From Massilia phyllostachyos (lineage in GTDB: Bacteria > Pseudomonadota > Gammaproteobacteria > Burkholderiales > Burkholderiaceae_D): DNA of 64,000 nucleotides. The stretch is from the NCBI RefSeq assembly GCF_021044825.1, contig NZ_JAJNOC010000001.1, forward strand, positions 1-64,000. The letters are read 5' to 3'. Position 1 is the first letter of the stretch, and the number at the start of each line of letters is the position of its first letter. The position numbers and the translations under genes were made by a program. Below, in pieces: positions 44,778 through 53,300 of the stretch. The notes under the pieces were generated by a model that searched no databases, was not told the origin of the DNA, and was given only the letters and a program-made list of their open reading frames with translations.

Positions 44778-45905
44778 TTACCACCAGCCGCCCAAAAGCG
44801 AACCGCCGATACCGCCGATCACGGCACCGATGACCGTGCCAGGCCCTGGGAAAATCATGCTGCCGACCAGCGCACCACCTTCCGCGCCGGCCCAGCCGCC
44901 GGCGGCACGGGTGGCACTGCGCGCCGCCTTCCCAACCGTCAATTCGCCCTTGCAGGCATCGGTGACCAGTTCGACTGCGCAGCCCGCTACCGCCAACGGA
45001 CCGGAACCGGCAACGAAGGCCTTGGCGGCGCCGGTCGACAGCGCGCGTTTGGCAACTTCCTTCACGCCTTCCGCAGCCACAGCCGTCGCGGCACTGCGTG
45101 CGGCGCCGCTCACGCCGTCCGTTACCACCGCCTTGGTTGCCTCCTTCGCGGACATGTCACCGCTCGCCAGCTTGGACAGACTCGACACCGCACTGATCGC
45201 CGCGCTGACGGCCAAGCCGGACTTGGCGGCATTGGACGCAGCGGACGTCAGCGTGTCTGAAACGATCACGCGGGTAATGCTGGAAGTGTCACCGGACGCC
45301 AGCACCTGGGCCTCGGCATGCGTGACTGCCTTGCTCTCGTGTCCAGCAGCTTTCAGCTTGCCGCTCACCTTGGTAGCGGCTTCCTGGCGGTTCGCACCGA
45401 TTTGGCGCATGCGCGGGTTGGCCGAGCTGGCTTTTGCCTTGGCCGACTTGGAGAGCATGTCGCGCACTGCCGGCACTTGATCGTCGGGCACGATGCGCTG
45501 GGTGCCTGCATACTGGGGCTTGGCGCTGGACACCGCGCTGCGTGCTGCGCTGCCACAGCACTTGGCCTGTGCCTCTGCGACGATCTTGCCGTCCCGCACC
45601 ACGCGGAGATCGACGCGCGGGTCACCCGCAAAGCCGCCGGTGCTACCGGTCAACGCCGTCGACTTGAAGTCGCCAGCTTTGCGCGCTGCTGCGTTGAAGG
45701 TACCGGCGTGCACTTCCTCGAAAATGAAGCCGGCCCGTTGATCGAGCGACATCGCCGCCTTGCTCGCGTTGATGGCGTTGACGCGACCCGCCAGCTTTTT
45801 CAGTTCGGCGATCGCGGCTTGGTCGTTGACGCCCAGGCGTTGCGCCAGATGCGCTGTCTCTGCACCCTGCATGCGGTATTTCTTCTTGCTGTTTTGGTTG
45901 GCCAT
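44778..45905 (-). CDS. QxK nuclease-like protein with glycine-zipper membrane tail
   Basis: I chose the ATG at 45905, which follows gaggag; an ATG 21 codons earlier lacks such a site. The 375-residue protein has a conserved-looking N-terminal domain with QRAGFIFEEVHAGTFNAAAR, then DPRVDLRVVRDGKIVAEAQA directly followed by K. The D-x(n)-QxK arrangement resembles the core of PD-(D/E)xK nucleases such as Mrr, though this is a short-motif argument. Residues about 180-330 are Ala/Ser-rich and helical. The last 40 residues are a glycine-zipper hydrophobic tail (GGALVGSMIFPGPGTVIGAV). A membrane-inserting effector carrying a nuclease-like domain is one reading. It lies upstream of the vWA genes on the same strand. 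Confidence 0.7.
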   Translation of the reverse strand: MANQNSKKKYRMQGAETAHLAQRLGVNDQAAIAELKKLAGRVNAINASKAAMSLDQRAGFIFEEVHAGTFNAAARKAGDFKSTALTGSTGGFAGDPRVDLRVVRDGKIVAEAQAKCCGSAARSAVSSAKPQYAGTQRIVPDDQVPAVRDMLSKSAKAKASSANPRMRQIGANRQEAATKVSGKLKAAGHESKAVTHAEAQVLASGDTSSITRVIVSDTLTSAASNAAKSGLAVSAAISAVSSLSKLASGDMSAKEATKAVVTDGVSGAARSAATAVAAEGVKEVAKRALSTGAAKAFVAGSGPLAVAGCAVELVTDACKGELTVGKAARSATRAAGGWAGAEGGALVGSMIFPGPGTVIGAVIGGIGGSLLGGWW

Positions 45906-45933
45906 AATGTTGAATTGCTCCTCGTTCGCTTGG

Positions 45934-46212
45934 TTAGTTTCGATTGATCCTGGCGTAGCGGTGCCCACAGGTGATCACACGGCCATCGGTGGCGCTTTGC
46001 ACGACATAAACGCCCATTTGGTCGCTGTAGCGCTTCACGAAATCACGACCCATGTGTTGCTCGATCGCTTGTCGGCCACGGCGGTCCAGGTACTTCACAA
46101 CGCCACCACGATGGTCGTGTTCGCGGCTGCCGTACTTCAACACCAAGTCGACAATCACAGATGGAATACCGCGTTGTTGTTGTCGTACTTCCCGGTGGCT
46201 TCGCGCATTCAT
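45934..46212 (-). CDS. Small DUF4258-like protein
   Basis: A 92-residue protein with ribosome site aggg nine bases before the ATG. Its layout (RQQQRGIPSVIVDLVLKYGS, then VVKYLDRRGRQAIEQHM and a final VVQSATDGRVITCGHR) follows the pattern of DUF4258/RelE-like small domains: an R-G-I helix, a central basic helix and a closing strand ending in V-I-T. It is the first gene of the leftward block and starts about 50 bases after a possible sigma-54 promoter. Whether it is a toxin, an immunity protein or a partner of the next gene is not clear. Confidence 0.55.
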   Translation of the reverse strand: MNARSHREVRQQQRGIPSVIVDLVLKYGSREHDHRGGVVKYLDRRGRQAIEQHMGRDFVKRYSDQMGVYVVQSATDGRVITCGHRYARINRN

Positions 46213-46248
46213 TTGCTTTCCCTAGTTAGTTGGTCTTACCCAACATAT

Positions 46249-46264
46249 AGAGAAAAGCGTGCCA
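46249..46264 (-). promoter_or_regulatory. Possible sigma-54 promoter for the leftward operon
   Basis: On the minus strand tggcacgcttttctct has a perfect -24 element (TGGCAC) and, at the right distance, tctc where the -12 consensus is ttgc, so only half of the -12 GC pair is kept. It lies about 40-50 bases before the ATG at 46212. The sigma-54-type activator gene diverges from it, which supports the call, but the -12 mismatch keeps it tentative. Confidence 0.4.
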
Positions 46265-46286
46265 GCGAAAAAAGTCCAGCTAAATC

Positions 46287-46310
46287 AACTAGTTACCACT
46301 TCCACTAGTT
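46287..46310. promoter_or_regulatory. Inverted repeat, possible activator-binding site
   Basis: aactagt and actagtt form an inverted repeat with a ten-base spacer, about 25 bases upstream of the possible -24 element on the minus strand. A third ctagtt occurs at 46222. Size and symmetry would suit a dimeric Fis-type HTH. The rest of the 550-base intergenic region (46213-46762) has no supported gene. Confidence 0.35.
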
Positions 46311-46680
46311 TTCGAGCGACTCGGATAGAGCAAGATATGGCTTATTTCAAGCAAATTTATTCTTATTATTGCGAAAAGAAAAATTTTGCCAGATAATTGG
46401 CAAGCCGATTCTTGATGGTCGGCTTTCTGGCCTATAACCCATTGATTTTTCAAAAGATCATTCCTGGCATAGAGATTGCGCATACGAATCACCTGGCGAC
46501 ACCCTGCTAGCGCAGCGACGCGATTAACGGCGGGCGTGCCTTAACTTGCTTGTTCAAAGTGGCGATAAAGCAAGTTCGCAATCACGGCAGCGTCGTATTC
46601 ACGGCGTCTCGCTTTGCGGAGGCTGCGACCGCCAGATGCTGTGCAGTGCCGATGCGTGTCGCATTGTACCTAGCAACGAA

Positions 46681-46695
46681 TGGCAAGCAGGGAGC
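46681..46695 (+). promoter_or_regulatory. Weak sigma-54-like sequence before the regulator gene
   Basis: tggcaagcagggagc has the GG and GC pairs at the canonical spacing but only partial matches elsewhere. It would start transcription toward the activator gene, whose GTG lies 68 bases downstream, and would suit autoregulation. Confidence 0.25.
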
Positions 46696-46762
46696 AAGCT
46701 AAAGTGAAACACGTCTCACCGCCCCCGCAGCAACAGCGACAACAACATAAAGGATAACGATT

Positions 46763-48487
46763 GTGAGCCCTGAAAAAGTCAGCGTATCTTGGGTGTCGTT
46801 CAATAACGATCCCTATCGCCGCGAGCGGGACGGTAGCTATAGCTATCGACACAACGAGCGCGAAGTGGGTCCGACGCTGGAGTTCTTGCTGAACCCAGGT
46901 TCTCCGGTGGCAGGCCAGATCAAGAAGCATTACCTGTTCGTTCGCCGCCGGCTTACGCCCGAGACCGGCGGACGGGAAGTCCACGCGGCTGAAGTGGATG
47001 TGGCGAAGGAACTGATCAGGGAGGTAAGGCAGTTCGACGGCCCGGAAATAGAAACGATCTACTGGGACACGGATGTCGCGCCGACCAACCACCAGGAATT
47101 GTTTCGCTTTACCGCACCAGCGCTGGCAATGATTCGGCGTACCCATCCAACGGCACAGATCGTTGTCAATCTCAGCCCCGGCACGCCAGCGGCCCAGACA
47201 GTGATGCTCGTCGCACTGCAGGCCCGTATTCTTGGCGACAATGTCCGTGCTTATCAGGGCATTCCAAAGGACAAACGGCAAGCGGGCGAAGTCCTGCAGG
47301 AGGTGCAATGGAATCTACTGGCCGAGCTGGCCAGGAGCGACGACGTCCATCCCGGCGCTGAGGAGTGGAGCATTGCGAACGCCCAGTCAGAAAGCCTGCG
47401 TCGGGTTGCCGAACTGGTGCAGCGCTACGGCCGCGTGCCGTTCCCGGTCCTGATCATCGGCAATCGCGGCTCGGGCAAGACCCAGGTCGCCGAAAGCCTG
47501 CGCCGGAACTATCTCGAGCGAAAGGTGAAGTCCGTCAAGGAATGGCACTTTCAAATGAACTGCGCGGAATTTCGCGGCGATCCAACGATCCTGCGCGCTA
47601 GCCTGTTCGGCTATGCCAAGGGTTCCCACAGCACCGCCCTGAATGCCAGGACAGGCTTGCTGCAACTTGCCGAGGGCGATTGCGTGTTTTTGGACGAAAT
47701 CCATTGGATGGATCCACAGGCGCAGGGGGCACTGCTGCTAGCGCTGCAACGCAATGGCAGCTTCCGCAAGATCGGTGGCGAAGAAACCATCAAGGCCAAT
47801 TTCCGACTGATTGCTGCCACCAACAAGTCGCGCAGCGCGCTGCGGGAAATCTTGGCGCCAGATTTCCTGGACCGTATCTCGGAACTGGTCATCGAGCTGC
47901 CGGACTTGCGCGATTGTCGTGAGGACCTGGAAAACATCTGGAAGTCGGTCGTGCGCCGCGCCTGCGAGCAGTTGGTCGAACGCGATCCAGAATTGGTCGT
48001 CAAGAGCGACAGCACAGTCCCCCTCATCAGGGATTACCTTGAGCAGTTCCGCCCGCACCAGCATCATATTGCGCGTGCCTTGCGCTCCATGCGACTGGAA
48101 GGCAATTATCGTGACCTGGAACGGCTTGCGCGACGCCTGCTGGTAGGGGGGCTGCAGGCTGGCCGCCTATTGTCGATCAGCCGCGAACAGGTGGACACGG
48201 AATTGAACGTGATGCGTGACGAAGAGCTCGATACGGACCGCGTCCGTGTCGGGTCGTCAGCGAAGCTGGAGGATGAGCTGCCAACCATTGCCCGCTGTAC
48301 TAGTCACCTGCGCCAGATTCGCGACAAGGACGCCATACTGTCAGGCCCCAATTTGGTCGCAGAATGGGAACGGCGGCTGCTACTCGCCGCCCAAAAAGTC
48401 GCCGGTAGTGGAACCAAGGCAGCCGAACTGTTAAGCATGAATCCCCGGACCTTTAATGCCAAGATGAAGGAAATTCAGACAGACTGA
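46763..48487 (+). CDS. CARF-like sensor fused to sigma-54-type AAA+ activator (RtcR-like)
   Basis: 574 residues from a GTG after aaagga. Residues 1-200 resemble a CARF-type ligand fold: an opening strand VSVSWVSFNNDPYRRERDGS, VGPTLEFLL, then IVVNLSPGTPAAQTVMLVAL, where SPGTP marks the predicted ligand loop. The AAA+ domain has Walker A IIGNRGSGKTQ (about 231-241), Walker B CVFLDEIHWM (about 307) and an Arg-finger region. The loop that should read GAFTGA is GSHSTA (about 287-292), a strong deviation. The C-terminus is a Fis-like HTH (VAGSGTKAAELLSMNPRTFN). RtcR, the closest known plan, senses an RNA-damage ligand and activates sigma-54 transcription. The gene diverges from the TerY-P-like operon and is its probable regulator. 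Confidence 0.85.
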   Translation: MSPEKVSVSWVSFNNDPYRRERDGSYSYRHNEREVGPTLEFLLNPGSPVAGQIKKHYLFVRRRLTPETGGREVHAAEVDVAKELIREVRQFDGPEIETIYWDTDVAPTNHQELFRFTAPALAMIRRTHPTAQIVVNLSPGTPAAQTVMLVALQARILGDNVRAYQGIPKDKRQAGEVLQEVQWNLLAELARSDDVHPGAEEWSIANAQSESLRRVAELVQRYGRVPFPVLIIGNRGSGKTQVAESLRRNYLERKVKSVKEWHFQMNCAEFRGDPTILRASLFGYAKGSHSTALNARTGLLQLAEGDCVFLDEIHWMDPQAQGALLLALQRNGSFRKIGGEETIKANFRLIAATNKSRSALREILAPDFLDRISELVIELPDLRDCREDLENIWKSVVRRACEQLVERDPELVVKSDSTVPLIRDYLEQFRPHQHHIARALRSMRLEGNYRDLERLARRLLVGGLQAGRLLSISREQVDTELNVMRDEELDTDRVRVGSSAKLEDELPTIARCTSHLRQIRDKDAILSGPNLVAEWERRLLLAAQKVAGSGTKAAELLSMNPRTFNAKMKEIQTD

Positions 48488-49141
48488 ACCGCCCTAGTCA
48501 AGCATTCCGCGAGCACGAATTTGCCCGCGAAATGGCTTGTATTTGCAGCGCTAACAGAACCAATCCTGACTAGCGCTGCAAGTGTCAAGAGCTCGTCGGC
48601 GCAAATGCGTCGATGGGGCGTTTTGCCGACTTCGGAACGTCCGTTTCCCCAGTCACGGCAAACCGGATGCGACAGTTTACGTCGCACAATTGCTTAAGAC
48701 TATGAACGGCAATACGCAGGCTTTAAAGCCCCATCCATCTGATCTCTACGAACGAGAAATACAGGAAACCGACCTCGGCCCTTTCTACGAGCGCTCGCAC
48801 TATAGCCATCCGACGCAATACGACATGGTGGAGCTCAAGAAGCAACAGTGCTCAACAACTAGCGTCAAAAGATAGAGAGCTGTACAGAGCGGCTTCCGCT
48901 CTGGGGCTATGCTGTGTAAAAACGTGACTCGGATGGAGTGATGCTGTGAGTCAGCCTCTTAAAGCGCTCACTATAGCGTTTCTCGGGGTTGAGAATGCTA
49001 TAGATACCCCTGAAAACACGCGTACCGCGTTTTTTAAACAGCCTAGGCCAAGAGCGGACTTGGACCTCCAAGCCAAGCTAGTATTGATCTTGCAACGTGG
49101 AAATGGCAGGATGCTATCTGAACGATTCCTCCCTTGTGCCA
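48488..49141. other. Mostly gene-free spacer
   Basis: Between the CARF-type activator and the GIY-YIG gene. Apart from the weak small frame at 48702-48875, I see only short frames without ribosome sites or recognisable domains. Confidence 0.4.
48702..48875 (+). CDS. Doubtful 57-codon open reading frame
   Basis: The ATG at 48702 opens a charged peptide (DLYEREIQETDLGPFYERSH) that reads like protein rather than noise. There is no ribosome site and no recognised family. It may be the tail of a decayed gene. Confidence 0.28.
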   Translation: MNGNTQALKPHPSDLYEREIQETDLGPFYERSHYSHPTQYDMVELKKQQCSTTSVKR

Positions 49142-49786
49142 ATGTCCAACTTTTCACAGCTTCAAATCGTCTATGTCCTAACCAACCCTGCAATGCCAGG
49201 GCTGGTAAAGATCGGTAAGACAACTCAGGAAGAAGTAGACCAACGCATGAAGCAGCTATACAGTACCGGAGTTCCAGTACCATTTGAATGCGTGTTCGCC
49301 TGCCGAGTTCCTGATGCGTCAGTAGTGGAAAAAGCGCTGCACCATGCCTTTGGTCAGGTGCGGATTAACCCCACGCGCGAGTTTTTTCGCATCGAGCCAG
49401 ATCGCATCGTATCAATCCTCAAGCTCCTGCATGTTGAGGAAATAACCGACGAACTTGAGAAGTCTATTGAGGCAGATGCCACTCAAGCTGACTTGCAAGC
49501 GGGAGAAGAGCTGAAGCGTTCGCGCCGTCCACGGATGGATTTCGTCGAGCTTGGCATACCGCTTGGCTCCGTCTTGGTCTACCTCGAAGGTGATCACGAA
49601 GTTACTGTATGTGGGCCGAAAACGGTCATGTTCCAAGAGGCACAGTGTTCGCTAACTATGGCCACTCGGAAGGTAAAGGGCCTACCTGAAGGCTATGCTC
49701 TACAGCCTGCGCCATACTGGACCTTTAATGGCAGAACTCTCAAGGAAATCTATGACAGCATCTACGTCGTTGGAGATGAAGAGTAA
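49142..49786 (+). CDS. GIY-YIG nuclease (T5orf172/MUG113 type) with RAMA-like domain
   Basis: I start it at the ATG at 49142; a GTG 45 bases upstream is possible. The 214-residue product opens with a T5orf172-type GIY-YIG fold: VYVLTNPAMPGLVKIGKTTQ, then RMKQLYSTGVPVPFECVFAC, ALHHAFGQVRINPTREFF and a helix. The C-terminal 70 residues (GIPLGSVLVYLEGDHEVTVC through YWTFNGRTLKEIYDSIY) resemble the RAMA domain found with DNA methylases and some nucleases. The family may cut DNA; its role here is probably as an accessory defence gene. It stands as a single gene with no partner on its strand except a small hypothetical 168 bases on. Confidence 0.82.
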   Translation: MSNFSQLQIVYVLTNPAMPGLVKIGKTTQEEVDQRMKQLYSTGVPVPFECVFACRVPDASVVEKALHHAFGQVRINPTREFFRIEPDRIVSILKLLHVEEITDELEKSIEADATQADLQAGEELKRSRRPRMDFVELGIPLGSVLVYLEGDHEVTVCGPKTVMFQEAQCSLTMATRKVKGLPEGYALQPAPYWTFNGRTLKEIYDSIYVVGDEE

Positions 49787-49953
49787 AGATTTTTCAGGCG
49801 GACGGTGGAACTGCAGGCCGAAAATGCGGCAGAAGCGATTGTTTGCCGTAAAAAACTTGACGACTTCCTCATGAGCTGGCATCAAGCTAGCAGTAGGTTG
49901 TGCCGACTAACTTCCGTCTGAAATCGATTAGCCCCTAATTCTCTTCTCACATA

Positions 49954-50259
49954 ATGACGCCAGAAGAAATCCGCACTTGCTTGGCAGCAGAGCGCAGTCA
50001 GTTACATGCATCGGCCTTACAGGCCCGCGACGGGTATTCGTTTTGGTTCGGCGTGCCGGCCAATAACAATCGCATCATTCGTGTTTCGCGCGCCTCAACG
50101 TCCAGTCACACGAAACTGAAGCTGGCCGTAACTGACCGGCTTCCTGACCTGAAAAATATGCAACAAATTGAGTTCATTTTCGATGGAAATACGGACGATT
50201 TGCTCAGGTACGTCGACCGAGAAATCGAGCTCTACGAGTCGCGTATCGCTGCTCCGTAA
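49954..50259 (+). CDS. Hypothetical protein, 101 residues
   Basis: A soluble small protein: a helical start (TPEEIRTCLAAERSQLHASA), three strands with SFWFGVPANNNRIIRVSRAS and a C-terminal helix DDLLRYVDREIELYESR. There is no signal, membrane segment or catalytic motif. It is convergent with the RecD-like gene. Unknown function. Confidence 0.6.
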   Translation: MTPEEIRTCLAAERSQLHASALQARDGYSFWFGVPANNNRIIRVSRASTSSHTKLKLAVTDRLPDLKNMQQIEFIFDGNTDDLLRYVDREIELYESRIAAP

Positions 50260-50321
50260 CCGTCCACGACTGCTGATCGAAACCAACGTATTCCGCTTCG
50301 CGAACTCGACGCTCAATTGCG

Positions 50322-53300
50322 TTACTCAATGAGATTCTTAATGGCGTCTGCCGTCGCCCTCAACTGCGATGAGTCTAACCCGTTATCGGCATCTTCGGTC
50401 GAGATGAACAAGGTTTTACCCTCAACGAAGCCATTGCGCGCATACCACTCGCGCTTCCAGTCCCAGCCACGCTTGTAGTCGGGCCGACTCAGCATCCCGA
50501 GGTGCTCCCAGATGATAAGGTCGCCGTCGGCCGTCACGAACGAGAAGTCGGGGCGAAGCCGTCCCGGTGCCGTGGTACCTTCGCAGACGCGCTCGTACTC
50601 GTAAGGGACTCCGAGCTGGAATAGCATGTTGGCGATGACTAGCTCCGACTTGCTGCGGACCAGGTGGCCCTTCTCGGTTCGATGGATGAGGTGCTCCGCG
50701 AAGGGCACGGTGTCGTCAGCGACGCGGATGACGCCTTGGAAGATGTTCGTGTTCCGGCGCGCTGTCTCCGAGCGCTCCGGTCGGGTGAGGTCGAAGAGCA
50801 CCGCGGCATCGTTGCCCTCGATCAAGAGGACAAGTTGCTCACGCGAGCGCGTCAGCGCGGTGTAAATGAGCTCGCGCGAAAGCAGCCTGCAGTTTTTCGG
50901 CACAACGACGAAAACCTTCTTGAACTCGCTGCCCTGCGACTTGTGCACAGTGAGTGCGTAGGCCAACTCCAAGGGGCCTACCCCACCTGGGAAGTCACGC
51001 TTGCTGTAGCCGAAGCTGAGTCCAGGACGCCCGGCGAAGACGACGTTCATCCAGGGGTGCTTGGCGGTCGCGATAAGTCCCACTTCACCATTGGCGAGGG
51101 AGTGTTCGTCGGATGCTTTCCCATCGTAGGCGTTGCGCCACTGGTTCGAGATCTGGATGACCTTATCCTTACGGACGATGCTCTCGTCGCCAAGGCTGAG
51201 GCCCCAAACTTCCGACGCACTCTCGAGCTCCTTGGCTCGGAAGCGTCGCTGTACCCACCGGTTGATGTCGCGCACGCCGTGCGGGTGCATCCGTACTGGG
51301 GACAGGATCTGCCACCGCTCGGAGCCCTCCGGCGCATCGAACGGCACCCAACCGCGATCATCGAGCCCGAGCGAAGTGTCGAAGCCCGCCGCGTCGCTGC
51401 CGTTCTTCAGCCCGAGGTGTTTCTGAAATGACTGGAGCAGTTGCGAGTGCAGCTCGTCGGGCGTCTTCCAGAACACGATCTCGAGGTCGTTGAATTTCTC
51501 GCCGAGCTCGAGGTCACTGAGAACGCGATCCGCATCAACGGGCTGCTGCTCGCGCGTGAACCATGACGCTAAGCGCAGCGCGTCCGACGCTGCGGAGGCA
51601 GCAGCGGCTGCGCGCACTTCGACGGTGAGCCGAGCGAGGGCGTGCCCCAAGGGCGAATCATCATCGCTCTGCGCATCAGTGGTTTCGAGATACGAGACGA
51701 GGTCGGCGAACGGGCGGCCGACGCCAATCGGTGGAAGCTGGTTCGGATCACCCACCAAAATGAGTCTCTGCACGTGGGCGAGGTCAAGCGCCTCCAATAC
51801 TGCAACGAGATCGTCCATCGTCAGCATCGAGCATTCATCGATGACGACGGTTTTTTCCTTCCGATACTTGTCCTTGCCGTCGAACTTCGGCCGCTGTCGA
51901 GCGCCGTCGTACCGACCGAGCCGGTGGAGAAACTGTGCGACGGTCATCGCCTCGGCGCTCGTCGCTTTGCCAAGGCGCACGCGCGCCTTTCCGGTCGGCG
52001 CGAGAAGAAGGATGCCGTCCTTCGTGAGCGCCTCGGACAGCATCAACGCGCCCATGACCGACGTTTTGCCCGTGCCGGCCCGGCCGACGAGAACGCTCAG
52101 TCGTCGGGACAGTAGGCGTGCGAGGGCAACAGCCTGTTCCTCAATTGCCTGGCGATGCAGCTCATTCGACTTGTCAAACTTGCCGCCTGCTTCCGAGATA
52201 GCGGCAACGAGCAGCTTCTGCCAATCGGCCTTCACGGGGGCAGCAGGTTTGCCGGCGCGCTTGCCCAAGACCGAGCGGAGTCGATCTTCACGCCCCTTCA
52301 GCTCCGTGAGCTGCAGCGCAGCGGTCGATGTAGCGCCGGAGCCGGCGACATCCACGAGTTCTATGATGCCGGACAGCGTGCTGCGGTTCGTGCTCGGCCA
52401 GTCCGAACCGATTACGCACGGGTGAGCAAGGTCGAGCGAGCCGACGCGTTGCAGTGCCTCTGAAACGCTCAGGAGCGCGTCGCCGTTCTCCGAAGCCTCA
52501 CGCAGCACCGCAACCAGTGCGGCGCGAAGACGCCGAGCGTCGTTCGGCGAGCCAACTTTCGAGGGTTCCGGGACTGGGTGCTTTGCTGCAATGGTCGCGT
52601 CAGGGAGCAAGCCGCGATCAATGAGCCCCACGGATACCGGCGAATCGTTCCAGTCGCCTAGGTCCACTTCGCTCATCCGATACGGGTTTGCGAGGATCAC
52701 TTCGTCGCTCACCTTCGCGGCCGTGCCCTTGGTTCTCTCCTTCTGATCGAACCAGCGAAGCGCCTGCGCCGACGTAAGTGCGAATCGCGACAGCAGCTTG
52801 AGCAGAGCACGGCGCTCGTCAGGGAGGCTTGTCCACGTCTCTCGGATCGCCTCCAGATCATCCGAATAGGCCGGCTGCGGCGGCTTCTGTTTCCCTCGGA
52901 GGATCGCATCCACAGTCGGCCAGGGGTCGGCGTCGGCCTTGACCATCTCCGACGACCGCAATTCCAGCGCAAGGGATGTGCCGAGTCGCATTCCGAGTGC
53001 CTCAAGGACGGGGCCGAGTCCAGGGAATGGCCCTCGGTCTTGCCATGCCTGCGCGATCTGTCGGTTGAGCCACTCCTCGCGGCGCTCCCACGGCCCCTTC
53101 GCGATCCCGTGCTCCCGAATCTTACGCACCGATTCGAGACATCGGACCAGCGTCGACAGGGCGATGTCGGCGGGCGCCAGCTCCGCCGCGTAAGAGAAGA
53201 CGCGGACGTGTGTCGGATCGGCGGGCACCGCGATTTCTCGAAGGAGCTGTTCACGCCGCGCGTCTTCAGCGGCGTCGCCTGTCGGCTCGAGGTAGTCGTG

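Noticed and set aside
46490..46510. Second sigma-54-like site (ctggcgacaccctgc)
   Set aside because: The GG-GC spacing is one base short.
46541..46670. Minus-strand frame ending REYDAAVIANLLYRHFEQAS
   Set aside because: Reads like the C-terminal end of a protein but has no start or upstream extension; at most a decayed fragment, too short to assign.
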